In this document: piece by piece, positions 45,395 to 55,167 of the stretch | How positions within the stretch are numbered: the first letter of the stretch is position 1 | Layout of the letters: each line of letters starts with the position of its first letter | Assembly: GCF_900107765.1 (NCBI RefSeq) | Contig: NZ_FNQY01000006.1 | Coordinates: 124,001 to 188,000, forward strand | DNA length: 64,000 nt | Reading direction: 5' to 3' | DNA from: Arachidicoccus rhizosphaerae | GTDB lineage: Bacteria; Bacteroidota; Bacteroidia; Chitinophagales; Chitinophagaceae | Program-made: the position numbers and the translations under genes | Notes under the pieces: generated by a model | The model's database searches: none | Told to the model about the DNA's origin: nothing | The model's input: the letters and a program-made list of their open reading frames with translations, nothing else

Positions 45395-46573
45395 TTATTG
45401 CATTAATTCGACTTTCTTGCGTTTTTTAGTTTTAACGAACTTGTTTATCCAAAGCCATACACCGGTTACCGGTAGAGATGCCAAAAAAATAATGCCGATC
45501 CACTGGATAATTTTGGACCAGTTCCCCCAAATTACGCCTGTATGTATGTCATAATTCATGGCGGCTATCCTGTCACCTGTTTTGAGGTTTTCTGAACTGG
45601 TGACCGAGGTTACGGCTGTTCCCTGATTATTAAAATAATACCACTTGAAATGGCCTGTCCTGCCTTTGTTCAGTCGCACCTGAATATTAAGCCTGTGTTG
45701 CTGGATTTGTGAGATGCGGATGGACATCATATCTGCCTGGGGATGGGATGCCAGGCAAAATGCAAGGGCGTTGTCAAGGGGGATTGTATAAGGCTGCGGG
45801 ATTAATTTCTGATGTATGGGCGTTTCTGAAGGACGGTTATGACCTAAACTATTTAATATGCTGGTATAGGACGATTTAAAAGCGGGAAATGCAAAAACGA
45901 ATCCGGTAATACACATGATCAGACCTAAAAGGAGGCTATAAATACCCAGTACATTATGTATATCGTATAATCTCCTTTTCCAATGTACCTTTCTGAAGGG
46001 CCAGAGGCTTGCTTTCAGTTGCTTTTTTTGTAGTTTTTTGGGAAACCACAAGAATAGCCCGGAAATAAGCAGCAGAATAAAAGTCGTCACTGCTGTGCCT
46101 ATCACCGGACGCCCGTAAGTGTCCCCTAGTAAAAGGTTGCGATGGAGATCCAGAATAACCTGAAAGAACTCGGTTTTGGCATTTTCCTTATAAATTACCT
46201 TGCCCGTGAAGGGATCAAGATAAATTCGCCAATAGTATTTATAATACCGGCTGAAGCCTAATTGCTGCCTGTCGATGGACTGTGCTCTGAAAACCCAACT
46301 TCTCCCTTTGGCCGGATAAAGATCTACCCGGGTGATCTGTTGCCCGGGATCAAGGACCGTTCGAGCGGAGTCCATTAGTTGACTTAACGGCAGCGGATGC
46401 TCATTTGAATGGGTACTTTGCAGCAAAAAACGCTCCGGGTATATCCTCAACTTTAGCGGTTCATAAAAACTATATACCAGGCCGGACATACAGATAACAA
46501 AAATGATCAGACCTGCAATCAGGCCCAACCATTTGTGTAATTGGAATATTCTTTTTCTTATCTTTTTATCCAT
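45395..46573 (-). CDS. PepSY-associated transmembrane protein (PiuB-like)
   Basis: A 392-residue inner-membrane protein with four hydrophobic helices separated by PepSY-type periplasmic domains. Conserved His residues sit at helix starts: FQLHKWLGLIAGLIIF (about 10-25), LDLHRNLLLG, YDIHNVLGIYSLLLGLIMC and MNYDIHTGVIWG. Such proteins are linked to siderophore receptors and are thought to reduce or release ferric iron. Its start codon overlaps the stop of the TonB receptor gene by one base, so the two are translationally coupled. Confidence 0.9.
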   Translation of the reverse strand: MDKKIRKRIFQLHKWLGLIAGLIIFVICMSGLVYSFYEPLKLRIYPERFLLQSTHSNEHPLPLSQLMDSARTVLDPGQQITRVDLYPAKGRSWVFRAQSIDRQQLGFSRYYKYYWRIYLDPFTGKVIYKENAKTEFFQVILDLHRNLLLGDTYGRPVIGTAVTTFILLLISGLFLWFPKKLQKKQLKASLWPFRKVHWKRRLYDIHNVLGIYSLLLGLIMCITGFVFAFPAFKSSYTSILNSLGHNRPSETPIHQKLIPQPYTIPLDNALAFCLASHPQADMMSIRISQIQQHRLNIQVRLNKGRTGHFKWYYFNNQGTAVTSVTSSENLKTGDRIAAMNYDIHTGVIWGNWSKIIQWIGIIFLASLPVTGVWLWINKFVKTKKRKKVELMQ

Positions 46574-48921
46574 TAAAAATCATAAGTCAGATTAAGTGCA
46601 GCATTAAGACCCGGTCCGCGAAAATAGTTGTCGTTATTTGCGTAATATTGGCTTACTACTGTATAATAGGTTTTATTCAACAGGTTTTCGATTCCAAGAC
46701 CCACCTGCAGTCGCTTATTTACTTTATAGGCTGCGGTAAGGTTGAATAAGTCGATGGAGGAGACCGGGCCTTCATTTAAATTATAAGCTCCCTTGGCATT
46801 TTTCTCAAAACGGTTTCTGTTGCCCGAATGATTCCAGAACAGGCGTACAGACCATGACGCACCCGGGGTGAAGTCCAGATAGCCGGTAGCAATCGGAGGG
46901 GCTATTCTTGCTCCGTTCAGGTAGTTTTTACTGCCGTCGTCATTTTTAGACTTTCCTTCCGTATAGGCATAAGAACCCCCGAATTTCCAAATATCGGAAG
47001 GCTTGATATCAATAGAGACCTCAAAGCCTTTGATGTTTTCCGGTAAGCGCTGAGGGGCAAAATAGCCTCCTACATCCACCAGTTCTACACCGAGTTTTGA
47101 AGTACTGATAAAATAGGCGCCCGTAAAAGTGAAGATACCTGCCTGGCTGGAAAATCCTGCTTCGTAATTGTTTGTAATGATGGGATCGGTCTTCAGGCTG
47201 TCCAGATCGTTTTTGGTGGCTCTGCGGACAATTCTGCCGAGCTCATTAATAGCAAATCCCTGGGAGAAACTGACAAAGGGGTTAAATGCTTTATACTTGT
47301 TATACCGTAGCCCTGCGTTATAGGTCATACCCTTATACGGTATTTTGCCCCCGTTGACAAAAATACTCCCCTCGCCGTCCGGACCTTTTGCAATGGTATT
47401 GAAATCCTTAATGGTGACACGTGCATTTTCATAACGCATCCCTGCTTTGAAAACAAGGGATTGTATAATGTCCCATTTAAATTGAGCATAAGGGGCAATA
47501 TTGATCATTTTCATATTAGGAATGTATATCCTTCCATCTACGAGATCCTGGTTAGTGATGTCGCTGAGCGCATCTAGTCCGTAGGTCAGTTCTGCAAGCC
47601 TGCCGTCAATGGCAAATGGGGTGTTCAGATTGATACGCAGTCCCTTTTTTCTGGAATTGATTTTGGTCTGTCCGGGGCCATACCAGGCTGTGGCACTGGC
47701 TACGTACCGGTTCATTGAACGAAATGAGTTCAGATAGGCTGTAACATCCAGAGTTGTTGTGCCAAATAATTCGTTTTTAGTATAAGTAAGCCTTGCATTA
47801 TGGTTAAAAGGTGTGCCGGCCGGCTTTCCGGGATCCTCACCCGGGATGCCAATAGCCGGTGTATTGCCATAAAGACCTGACTGGGTAATATATTTGGCGT
47901 GAGATGTACTGGAATAAAAATTATAGAAGCCGGTTATAGAGGAACTTTTACTAATCTGGTAACCCAGTTTGGCAAATAAATTATACTGATAACTGTTGGA
48001 TAGCGCGTCGGTCTGGCCCAGCACTTCACCTTTTCCATCCCTTTGAACGCCAGTGTATTCCATAGTGGCACTCGTAACGTAATTCCATTTACCCATTTTA
48101 CCAGAAAATCGTTGTGAGGCGCGGTAGCCCGTGGTGCCTTCCGGGTGGACAGGGTTTAAGGTGCCCCGTATCACTGTGTGGCTATTCAGACTACCTGTGT
48201 CATTGTCAGCCTTTTTGGTAATATAATTGATAATACCTCCGGCAGAACCGTTGCCATAAATAGACGTTGCGCCTTTAATAACCTCTATACGGTCTATGAC
48301 CGCAGGATCGATGCTGCGGATGTCCCGTTGTCCATTCATAAGGGGGGTGGATTGGGGAATGCCGTCCACCAGGACAAGTACGGATCTGCCGCGCAGCGTT
48401 TGTCCTGCATTAGTAGCCTTGTTACTGGAAGGTGCAAGTCCTGGAACGCTATTGCCGAGTATAGAAGCCAGGTTTGTGGTAATCTGCGCCTGCGTCTCAA
48501 TGTCTTTTCGGGTAAGGATCGTAACGGAGGAGGGGACCGTTGAGATATTTTCCGCTCGTCTTCCAGCAGTCACGATAATGTCCTGCAAGTTGTCATCGGC
48601 TTCTTCCAGCCGGACCCTGACTATCGGACTAACTGTGTCTGCATGGATCTCGGTGCTATAGACCTTGTATCCCAATGCTTTCACTTTCAGACTGATAAGA
48701 TCTTTTGTGAGGCTTGGTGTTTTATAATTGCCCTTGCCATCGGTGAAACCGGATAGTTTATTATTGATATAAACGGAAGCTTCTGATATCGGAGCATTTT
48801 TTAAATCCTGAACGTGGAGGATTACCTGCTTTTGCACTTGAGCCGCTGCCGGTTGGAGTAGAAATAGAACGGTTAAAACCAAGCTGAAAATTTGTAAAGA
48901 TTTGTTTAATCGTGGAATCAT
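46573..48921 (-). CDS. TonB-dependent siderophore-type receptor
   Basis: A 782-residue outer-membrane receptor. Signal peptide to about 27 (PAAAQ), a CarboxypepD_reg-like domain at about 31-110, plug at about 115-235 (IIVTAGRRAENISTVP, VLVLVDGIPQSTPL, YGNGSAGGIINYITKK) and a barrel ending in ALNLTYDF. The plug and barrel, including LTAAYKVNKRLQVGLGIENLL, resemble ferric-siderophore receptors, and the downstream coupled PepSY protein supports iron uptake. The ligand is unknown. Confidence 0.91.
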   Translation of the reverse strand: MIPRLNKSLQIFSLVLTVLFLLQPAAAQVQKQVILHVQDLKNAPISEASVYINNKLSGFTDGKGNYKTPSLTKDLISLKVKALGYKVYSTEIHADTVSPIVRVRLEEADDNLQDIIVTAGRRAENISTVPSSVTILTRKDIETQAQITTNLASILGNSVPGLAPSSNKATNAGQTLRGRSVLVLVDGIPQSTPLMNGQRDIRSIDPAVIDRIEVIKGATSIYGNGSAGGIINYITKKADNDTGSLNSHTVIRGTLNPVHPEGTTGYRASQRFSGKMGKWNYVTSATMEYTGVQRDGKGEVLGQTDALSNSYQYNLFAKLGYQISKSSSITGFYNFYSSTSHAKYITQSGLYGNTPAIGIPGEDPGKPAGTPFNHNARLTYTKNELFGTTTLDVTAYLNSFRSMNRYVASATAWYGPGQTKINSRKKGLRINLNTPFAIDGRLAELTYGLDALSDITNQDLVDGRIYIPNMKMINIAPYAQFKWDIIQSLVFKAGMRYENARVTIKDFNTIAKGPDGEGSIFVNGGKIPYKGMTYNAGLRYNKYKAFNPFVSFSQGFAINELGRIVRRATKNDLDSLKTDPIITNNYEAGFSSQAGIFTFTGAYFISTSKLGVELVDVGGYFAPQRLPENIKGFEVSIDIKPSDIWKFGGSYAYTEGKSKNDDGSKNYLNGARIAPPIATGYLDFTPGASWSVRLFWNHSGNRNRFEKNAKGAYNLNEGPVSSIDLFNLTAAYKVNKRLQVGLGIENLLNKTYYTVVSQYYANNDNYFRGPGLNAALNLTYDF

Positions 48922-48949
48922 TTCCCTTAAAATTTGATGTAATGGAGCG

Positions 48950-48957
48950 CAAAGGTA
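48950..48957 (-). promoter_or_regulatory. -7 promoter element (TACCTTTG) of the siderophore receptor operon
   Basis: An exact TAnnTTTG on the minus strand, 28 bases before the receptor ATG. The nearest -33 TTG is only 13 bases away, so spacing is atypical. Confidence 0.45.
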
Positions 48958-49060
48958 TTAAGGGGCAGTACAATCCGTATTACGATTTCGGGAAAAAAGT
49001 TCTATAATTTATTCCGAACAAAAGTTCGTGAAAGTAAAGGGAAATACTCTTTTTCTGTTA

Positions 49061-49660
49061 TTATATCCATCCTTTCTCAATAGCGAGGGAAACGAGTTCG
49101 ATCATACTTTTTACCCCGGTTTTACGAAGGATGTTTTTACGGTGGGTTGCCACTGTCTGCGGGCTGATAAAAAGTTGTTGAGAAATTTCAAGGGTAGTCT
49201 TACTTTTTGCAAGGAGCCTGATGATATCGATTTCCCGAGCGCTAATCGTGATTTGTTCAATATTAATTTCCTCTGGCAGCTCATGTAGGAATTTCTTTCG
49301 GCAGTTGGCGATGGCCAGGTTCAGCGTGATTAAAAGATGATCTTTGTCAAAGGGCTTGGTGACATACGCAAAAGGGGAAGCCAGTTCCGCCTCCTTCATT
49401 GTCTGCAGATCGTTGTACGCTGTCAAAAATACCACCGGAGTATTGGGATCCACGTACGTTCTGACGAAGCTGATTCCTGTGATTTTATCTTTCAGGTTGA
49501 TATCGCAGATGATCGATGTATATAGTTCTGAATGTACCAGTGTAATGGCGTCATCTGGGTTTAAGGCTATATCACAATCATATCCGTTATTATCCAGATG
49601 CATTTTAATGCCGTGCGCAATGATAGATTCATCCTCTACAATAAGTATTTTACAGGCCAT
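49061..49660 (-). CDS. LuxR-type response regulator
   Basis: A 199-residue two-component regulator. The receiver domain (about 4-120) shows acidic residues EDE (9-11), phospho-acceptor Asp53 (ICDINL), Thr80 and Lys102 (VTKPFD). The C-terminal LuxR helix-turn-helix is at about 138-197 (ISAREIDIIRLLAKSKTTLE, QTVATHRKNILRKTG). Its start overlaps the histidine kinase gene by 11 bases, so they form one operon. The target genes are unknown; the iron-uptake operon lies immediately downstream. Confidence 0.94.
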   Translation of the reverse strand: MACKILIVEDESIIAHGIKMHLDNNGYDCDIALNPDDAITLVHSELYTSIICDINLKDKITGISFVRTYVDPNTPVVFLTAYNDLQTMKEAELASPFAYVTKPFDKDHLLITLNLAIANCRKKFLHELPEEINIEQITISAREIDIIRLLAKSKTTLEISQQLFISPQTVATHRKNILRKTGVKSMIELVSLAIEKGWI

Positions 49661-52600
49661 TTGTTTTGTTTTGATTGGAGAATAACAGGCTGATCTCTGC
49701 CTGCTCAGATCGACTTAAATCTAATACGCCTTTGAGTTCTTTTACCAGAAATTTAATCAGATTGACACCTATTGTTTCATTGTCAGGCTTATCATCGGGA
49801 GGCAAGCAGGACGCTTTAAATCCTGGTCCATTATCTTTATACACAAACAGAACACCCGTTTCATGTTCAATAAGTTGTAGGGTGATTTCAGGTTCAGATA
49901 CTTCTTTAAAGGCATGTTTCAATGAATTGGTGATCAGTTCATTAAGGATGAGCCCCAGATAGGTGAGTTTCTCCACACTGTATTTAACTTGGGACAGCAA
50001 AGGGCGCAAACGGATTTTTTTGCCGGAAAACGCAATGATTTCTGCCGCAAGTTGTGCTAGGAAATGATCTATTCTGATTTCTTCCTTTTCTTCCGTATTG
50101 GTCAGGATATCATGAATTCTGGATACTGTAAAAATTCTGCTTTGTAACAGTTTAAGTTTACTTTTGGCGCTGGGGCTGGAGCTGCTTAAATCCTGAATGT
50201 CTATCAGACTGGTGATAATTTGCAGGTTGTTTTTGACCCTGTGATTGAGTTCCCGCATCAAAAACGTAATGTTTTCCTTCTGTTTTTCGGAAAGTTCCAA
50301 AGACTGATTCAACTCCTGATTGATTTTCTGTAAAGCCTGAGTCCGGTCAGTAACCATTCGGAGAAGCTTTTTATTGACTTGTTTTTGCTGGTAATTTCTA
50401 TATTGAAAAACAGCAATTAAGATCAAAAGTAATAAAGCTCCTGCCAGTATTTTAAACCAGAGGCTGCGATACCATGGCCCTTTGATTAGGACGTAAAGTG
50501 AAGTGGCAGGCCCCCACACGCCGTCATTATTCGTACTACGAACTTTAAATACGTATGAACCAGGGTCCAGATTGGTATAGGTAGTCGTTCTGAATTCGGT
50601 CTCGCTGCGCCAGTCTCTGTCAAAGCCCTCTAGCATGAATTGATAAAGGTTCTTTGCAGACCAAAGATAATTGAGTGCCGTATATTCAAAACTGATTACA
50701 TTCTGGTCATGGGCAAGAACCAGTGATTTTATGTAAGGAAGGTTTTTACCCAGAGATTTGCCAAAAACCTGAACATCTTCAATTACGGTATTGCCAACCT
50801 TTGTATTGGTAAAAATAGAGGAGGGATTAAATATATTAAATCCATCCATTCCCCCGAAATACAGGTTGCCCTCTTGGTCCTGATAAGCGGCCTTCCCGTT
50901 GAATTCATTGTTCTGCAGGCCATCGGTTTGTGTATAATTCCTGAAATGTTTTGTTACCGGATCAAACTGAGATAAACCATAGTTGGTAGAACACCAGATA
51001 TTACCCTGTTGGTCGCTGAGTACGCCATAAATAAAGTCATTGGGTAATCCGGAGGATTTGGTATAAGATGAGATGCTGTCGGTTTTACTATCGATTCGAT
51101 TTAGGCCTTTGGCAGTGCCGACCCAGATATTGCCGGCCGGATCCTGGGTTATGCCAAAGACACGCTTATTGGACAAGCCTCCAAATTTTTTTACGGAACT
51201 GCCATGAATACGATAGATGCCTTCATCGCTGCCAATCCAGATATTGTGCATCCGGTCCTGATAACTGGTTCTGGATCTGATTAAAATGTTTTTGGCGATG
51301 GCAAGCTTTATTACCTTATAATTATTCAGGTCCAATTCAAAAATGCCGTTAGACCAGGTGTGGATCCATATGTGGTCCAGATCGATTGGCGTTATCTGAA
51401 TGACATCTTTATCACCTATAGGGACGGTAATCTGGTCAAACCGATCTTTGTTAGTGTTATATTTTACCAGACCCTGTCCAAATCCGCCACCCCAGATTTG
51501 TCCTCTGGCATCTCTGGCCAGTGTATATTCCAGACAGCCACTGGGATAATATGTATACTTTTTGCTTTTCAAATCGTAGCTGGCAAAGCCGAATTCTGTG
51601 GCCATCCACAACAGGTCATCCACACGAAGGAAATTGAAAATGCTGATAAAATCAGTTCTTGGAGCATTGGCTGCCTTGATCCTTAAAGGGGTGAATTTTT
51701 TGAACTTTGGGTGATAATAAAAAACACCACGGCCATTGGTGCCCATCCAGATTCCTCCCTGGGTATCTTTTCGGACTTTGGATACTTCGGCGGAGAGCGT
51801 ATTTTTTTGTAAGTCCTGAAAGACCACTTTTGTTAGCTGACCGTCCTGATTGAGTATATATCCGTGATTAGTAGCCGCCAGAAAAGCAGTTTTTTTTGCC
51901 ACCTGTTCAGAGTCATTTCCCGCTAAAGCGACTGCCCAGTCCTGGATGGAAGTGATCTCTGGCAGATTTTCATTCTGGAACGCCGGAAGAAGTTTGTAAC
52001 TCTTAGGATCGAACCAGTATAAGTTGCGTTCTGTAGATATCAGGTACCTTGAAGAAAAAAGATATACGCTGTTGATGGTTGAATGTTCTAATTGCACAAA
52101 GGCATGATCTGTGTGTATTCTTTTTGTTGAGATATCCAGGATCATTGGGCCATGGTTATTAGTGCCGATAATAAATAGCTCAGGACTTAGGGGACAGGCG
52201 GAGGTGATATAGTCATTTTTAGCAGCTTTAGGTAAAGGAAGAATGGTGAATTTTTTACTGCCTCTGTCAAACAGAAGGCAGTTGCCATTGGTACCCAGTA
52301 ATAAAAATCGACTGTTGACCGGACACAACAGGTTGGTGTATCTGGTGTAAGGGTGCAGGCTGAAATCGAGCTGGTCTAAAAAATTAATGAATTTGTTCTC
52401 TTTGGGCAGATAAGCGACCAGTGAATGAGAATCGGTTGCCAGCCAAAGTGTGTCATTGGCAAAGTAAAGCCCCCGGATATGGTCGTCTATTAATGCGCCT
52501 GGACCCTCGGATGCCATATAAGTTTTCATGGTATAGGCGTTAAAACGGTTCAGGCCATTTTCCGTGCCGATCCACAGGTAACCGAGGTTGTCAATTCCCA

Positions 52601-52742
52601 GTGATAAGGCATTGAGTTGTGAGAGTCCCTGTTCCTGTCCATAGGTGAATACCGTCAAAGTATCCGTTTTAATGAATTGCGCTTTCGGATTTGAGCTGTG
52701 AAAAATAAAAAAAAGCAGTATAAAGGTTGAAAAATTGCGCAT
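49650..52742 (-). CDS. propeller-type sensor histidine kinase (HisKA_2 family)
   Basis: A 1030-residue membrane sensor. Signal peptide at 1-21, two periplasmic seven-bladed propellers of Reg_prop repeats at about 30-680 (GYLWIGTENGLNRFNAY, GNIWVGTAKGLNRID, GNIWCSTNYGLSQFDP), a Y_Y_Y domain at about 690-755, one membrane helix at about 762-782, then a HisKA_2 dimer domain with phospho-acceptor His834 (ELNHRVKNNLQII) and a HATPase domain (LNELITNSLKHAF, DNGPGF). Unlike hybrid HTCS proteins, it lacks a fused receiver and AraC domain; the separate LuxR regulator overlaps its 3' end. The signal is unknown. Confidence 0.93.
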   Translation of the reverse strand: MRNFSTFILLFFIFHSSNPKAQFIKTDTLTVFTYGQEQGLSQLNALSLGIDNLGYLWIGTENGLNRFNAYTMKTYMASEGPGALIDDHIRGLYFANDTLWLATDSHSLVAYLPKENKFINFLDQLDFSLHPYTRYTNLLCPVNSRFLLLGTNGNCLLFDRGSKKFTILPLPKAAKNDYITSACPLSPELFIIGTNNHGPMILDISTKRIHTDHAFVQLEHSTINSVYLFSSRYLISTERNLYWFDPKSYKLLPAFQNENLPEITSIQDWAVALAGNDSEQVAKKTAFLAATNHGYILNQDGQLTKVVFQDLQKNTLSAEVSKVRKDTQGGIWMGTNGRGVFYYHPKFKKFTPLRIKAANAPRTDFISIFNFLRVDDLLWMATEFGFASYDLKSKKYTYYPSGCLEYTLARDARGQIWGGGFGQGLVKYNTNKDRFDQITVPIGDKDVIQITPIDLDHIWIHTWSNGIFELDLNNYKVIKLAIAKNILIRSRTSYQDRMHNIWIGSDEGIYRIHGSSVKKFGGLSNKRVFGITQDPAGNIWVGTAKGLNRIDSKTDSISSYTKSSGLPNDFIYGVLSDQQGNIWCSTNYGLSQFDPVTKHFRNYTQTDGLQNNEFNGKAAYQDQEGNLYFGGMDGFNIFNPSSIFTNTKVGNTVIEDVQVFGKSLGKNLPYIKSLVLAHDQNVISFEYTALNYLWSAKNLYQFMLEGFDRDWRSETEFRTTTYTNLDPGSYVFKVRSTNNDGVWGPATSLYVLIKGPWYRSLWFKILAGALLLLILIAVFQYRNYQQKQVNKKLLRMVTDRTQALQKINQELNQSLELSEKQKENITFLMRELNHRVKNNLQIITSLIDIQDLSSSSPSAKSKLKLLQSRIFTVSRIHDILTNTEEKEEIRIDHFLAQLAAEIIAFSGKKIRLRPLLSQVKYSVEKLTYLGLILNELITNSLKHAFKEVSEPEITLQLIEHETGVLFVYKDNGPGFKASCLPPDDKPDNETIGVNLIKFLVKELKGVLDLSRSEQAEISLLFSNQNKTNGL

Positions 52743-52784
52743 CGCTCTGGCATTTCGATAAAGATAACAAAATGCCAGAAGTCT

Positions 52785-52808
52785 AAAATACCCTTTGAAG
52801 GGTATTTT
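52785..52808. promoter_or_regulatory. 24-bp palindrome upstream of the sensor kinase gene
   Basis: Perfect 11-base arms AAAATACCCTT and AAGGGTATTTT around a TG centre, 43 bases before the kinase ATG. A second inverted repeat (CTGGCATTT/AAATGCCAG) lies at 52747-52778. On the plus strand the first is followed by TT, so it could be a terminator, but no plus-strand gene ends nearby. An operator is more likely. Confidence 0.45.
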
Positions 52809-52941
52809 TTGGGAAAGACGATTGGCTAACTTGCACCCATAAATAAGGAGATACCAGTATAAAAAAGGGCTGCAACCAAATCAAACTGCAAAGTATGCAT
52901 CACCTTACATGGAATGAATTCACCTAGATGCCTGCCATTTC

Positions 52942-52980
52942 AAAAAAACGGCGCTCAGATGCGTAGCATCAAAAGCGCCG
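52942..52980 (-). terminator. terminator after the DUF4399 gene
   Basis: On the minus strand CGGCGCT pairs with AGCGCCG, with an inner GATGC/GCATC stem, followed by TTTTTTTG. Confidence 0.8.
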
Positions 52981-53036
52981 GTATCTCCAAGGTTGCCGCG
53001 AGGGCATCCTTATGTTTTTTAAGTGCTAAACTGGTT

Positions 53037-53543
53037 TTACTTGACGTTCACAGTTATTGTGTTAGCCAGTGCGCCGCCGTAAGAGCGGTGGATGGCGTCA
53101 CCAAACTGCAGGGTCAGGGTGTGTTTACCTGGTGTCAGGTTAACGGTCGCTTCCGTCTGACCACCACCATAATGAATATGTGTGCTATCGTCCGGAATAA
53201 CAGTTCCGCTTGGGATAGAATCGCCACTGTCTATGAGCAGGTGGTGATGTCCTATACCTTCAGCAATCTGGCCGTCCGGTGATTTTTTGGCAACCGTCAT
53301 ATTATCTACGCCAAACTCAAGTTTTAAAGGAGAAGAGACGGTCTGACCATCTTTTACATTTTTAAAATAGACCTTGGCTCCAGCCGGAATTGCTGGTAAC
53401 GGAGCTACCTGTTCCGGTGTGCTCATATCCATTTGATGTTCTGTAGTCGCTGTGGTGTCTGTATTGGCTTTTTGTTCCGTACCGGAATTACAGGCTACCA
53501 TTGCAACCAATAAAAAGGCAGGGATGACAAATAACTTGCGCAT
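53037..53543 (-). CDS. DUF4399-domain lipoprotein
   Basis: A 168-residue lipoprotein. The lipobox VAMVACNSG gives a lipidated Cys at residue 18, then a linker rich in Thr, and a DUF4399 beta-sandwich at about 55-168 (KVYFKNVKDGQTVSSPLKLEF, EGIGHHHLLID, THIHYGGGQTEATVNLTPG). The His-rich HHH and HIH positions suggest metal or acid binding. The function is unknown; homologues are often annotated as rod shape-determining protein RodA-associated, without proof. It is a single-gene unit with its own terminator. Confidence 0.9.
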   Translation of the reverse strand: MRKLFVIPAFLLVAMVACNSGTEQKANTDTTATTEHQMDMSTPEQVAPLPAIPAGAKVYFKNVKDGQTVSSPLKLEFGVDNMTVAKKSPDGQIAEGIGHHHLLIDSGDSIPSGTVIPDDSTHIHYGGGQTEATVNLTPGKHTLTLQFGDAIHRSYGGALANTITVNVK

Positions 53544-53667
53544 AAGTATTTATGTTTTAAGATTAAAAAAATGTCACTGAACGTTAAAGGTAAGCCAGCC
53601 TGTAAAGATTTCAAAACGAAATCCTCGCTTAGTTTCTTATTTTTGAAGCCAATAATAGATAATTAAC

Positions 53668-55053
53668 GTGTCCTTATCAATACCAGACGGCCTGATAGAG
53701 TCCCTGGAAGGGAGTGAGGGTTTTCATAAAGAGGCATTTATCGATGCCCATGAAAACCAGATCCCTAATACCTCTATCCGGTATAATCCTTTAAAACTAG
53801 GCAGCTATAAAGGTTCACTGCCCGCGGCTGCACAAAGAATTCCCTGGAATCCTTATGGCTACTATTTGGAGAAAAGGCCTTCTTTTACCCATGATCCTCT
53901 GTTTCACGGTGGGCTTTATTATGTCCAGGAGCCGGGCAGCCAGTTTCTCTGGGAAGCTTTAAGACAAACGGCGGATCCCGGCCAGCGCGTAAAAGTGCTG
54001 GATCTGTGTGCCGCACCGGGTGGAAAATCGACTTTACTGGCGTCTTATTTTAAAAACGGTTTGATTGTCTCCAATGAGATCATGAAAAACCGGGCCGCCG
54101 TACTCACGGAGAATGTCACTAAGTGGGGTACGGGTAATGTGGTCGTCAGTTGCAATGATCCCAGCCATTTTCAAAGACTCCAAGGTTATTTTGATGTGAT
54201 AGTGGTAGATGCGCCCTGCAGCGGCAGCGGTCTTTTAAGAAAGGATCAGGTAGCCGTAGAGCAGTGGACCGAGCAGCTTGTTGAGCTATGTAGTAAAAGG
54301 CAACAGCAGATACTCTCAGATGTATTACCGGCGCTAAAACAGGGCGGGCTGTTGATTTATTCCACCTGTTCTTATTCCAGACAGGAAGATGAGGATATAA
54401 TGGATTTTCTGAGCACTTCCATGCAGCTTGAAAATATTATACTGAAAGACCTGCCTAAAGGCATTGCAGCCGTCTCGGGTAAACTAAAAGGACCCGGGGG
54501 CAAAACGCCGGTCGGCTATAAGTTTTTCCCCGATCAGGTCAGAAGTGAAGGCTTTTTTATCAGCCTTTTTAAAAAAACGACCGGCGAGCTGCCCAGCTAC
54601 GGATATGGTGAAACCGTACCAGCCATAGCCGCTAAAGAGCAGGCACTTTTAAAAGAATGGATGAAGCCGCACCTGGATGTATATTATTTTAAACAGGCAG
54701 CAGACATTTTGGCCATTGAAAATAAATGGATGGCAGACCTCGGGGTATTGCAAAAAAATCTATTTTTGAAAAAGGCCGGTGTCGCAATCGGACAGATAAA
54801 GGGCAAGGGGCTTGTGCCTGCTCATGATCTGGCGGTCAGTCTCTGGGTAAATCCCGCTATAGCTGGCTTTGAGATGGATAGGGCACAAAGTTTGCAATAC
54901 CTGAAAAGCCAACCTCCTGACCTGGAAACAGAGGGTGTCCTTACCGGATGGTATTTAGCCCTTTATGAAGGCATAGGTCTAGGCTGGATGAAGATCCTGC
55001 CCGGTCGGGTGAATAATTATTATCCCAGGAATTGGCGGATTCTGAAGGATTAA
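53668..55053 (+). CDS. RsmF-like 16S rRNA cytosine-C5 methyltransferase (RsmB/NOP family)
   Basis: A 461-residue SAM-dependent m5C RNA methyltransferase. Motifs: VLDLCAAPGGKSTLL, VDAPCSGSGLLRKDQ with the release Cys, and IYSTCSYSRQEDEDIM with the catalytic Cys. The C-terminal domain (about 305-460) is the PUA-like RsmF extension (AKEQALLKEWMKP, GWYLALYEGIGLGWMKILPG). In E. coli the family member makes m5C1407 of 16S rRNA. A GTG start (53668) is used; no nearby upstream ATG was seen. Confidence 0.9.
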   Translation: MSLSIPDGLIESLEGSEGFHKEAFIDAHENQIPNTSIRYNPLKLGSYKGSLPAAAQRIPWNPYGYYLEKRPSFTHDPLFHGGLYYVQEPGSQFLWEALRQTADPGQRVKVLDLCAAPGGKSTLLASYFKNGLIVSNEIMKNRAAVLTENVTKWGTGNVVVSCNDPSHFQRLQGYFDVIVVDAPCSGSGLLRKDQVAVEQWTEQLVELCSKRQQQILSDVLPALKQGGLLIYSTCSYSRQEDEDIMDFLSTSMQLENIILKDLPKGIAAVSGKLKGPGGKTPVGYKFFPDQVRSEGFFISLFKKTTGELPSYGYGETVPAIAAKEQALLKEWMKPHLDVYYFKQAADILAIENKWMADLGVLQKNLFLKKAGVAIGQIKGKGLVPAHDLAVSLWVNPAIAGFEMDRAQSLQYLKSQPPDLETEGVLTGWYLALYEGIGLGWMKILPGRVNNYYPRNWRILKD

Positions 55054-55167
55054 AGCATTGAGCACGATGCGATTAAAAGATTAACATTTTTTCTCATAGA
55101 AATTAGGCAATTTTAAAGCCGCTAACACAAGATTATTTAGAAAAGAAAATCGTTGATAAAGTTAAAC

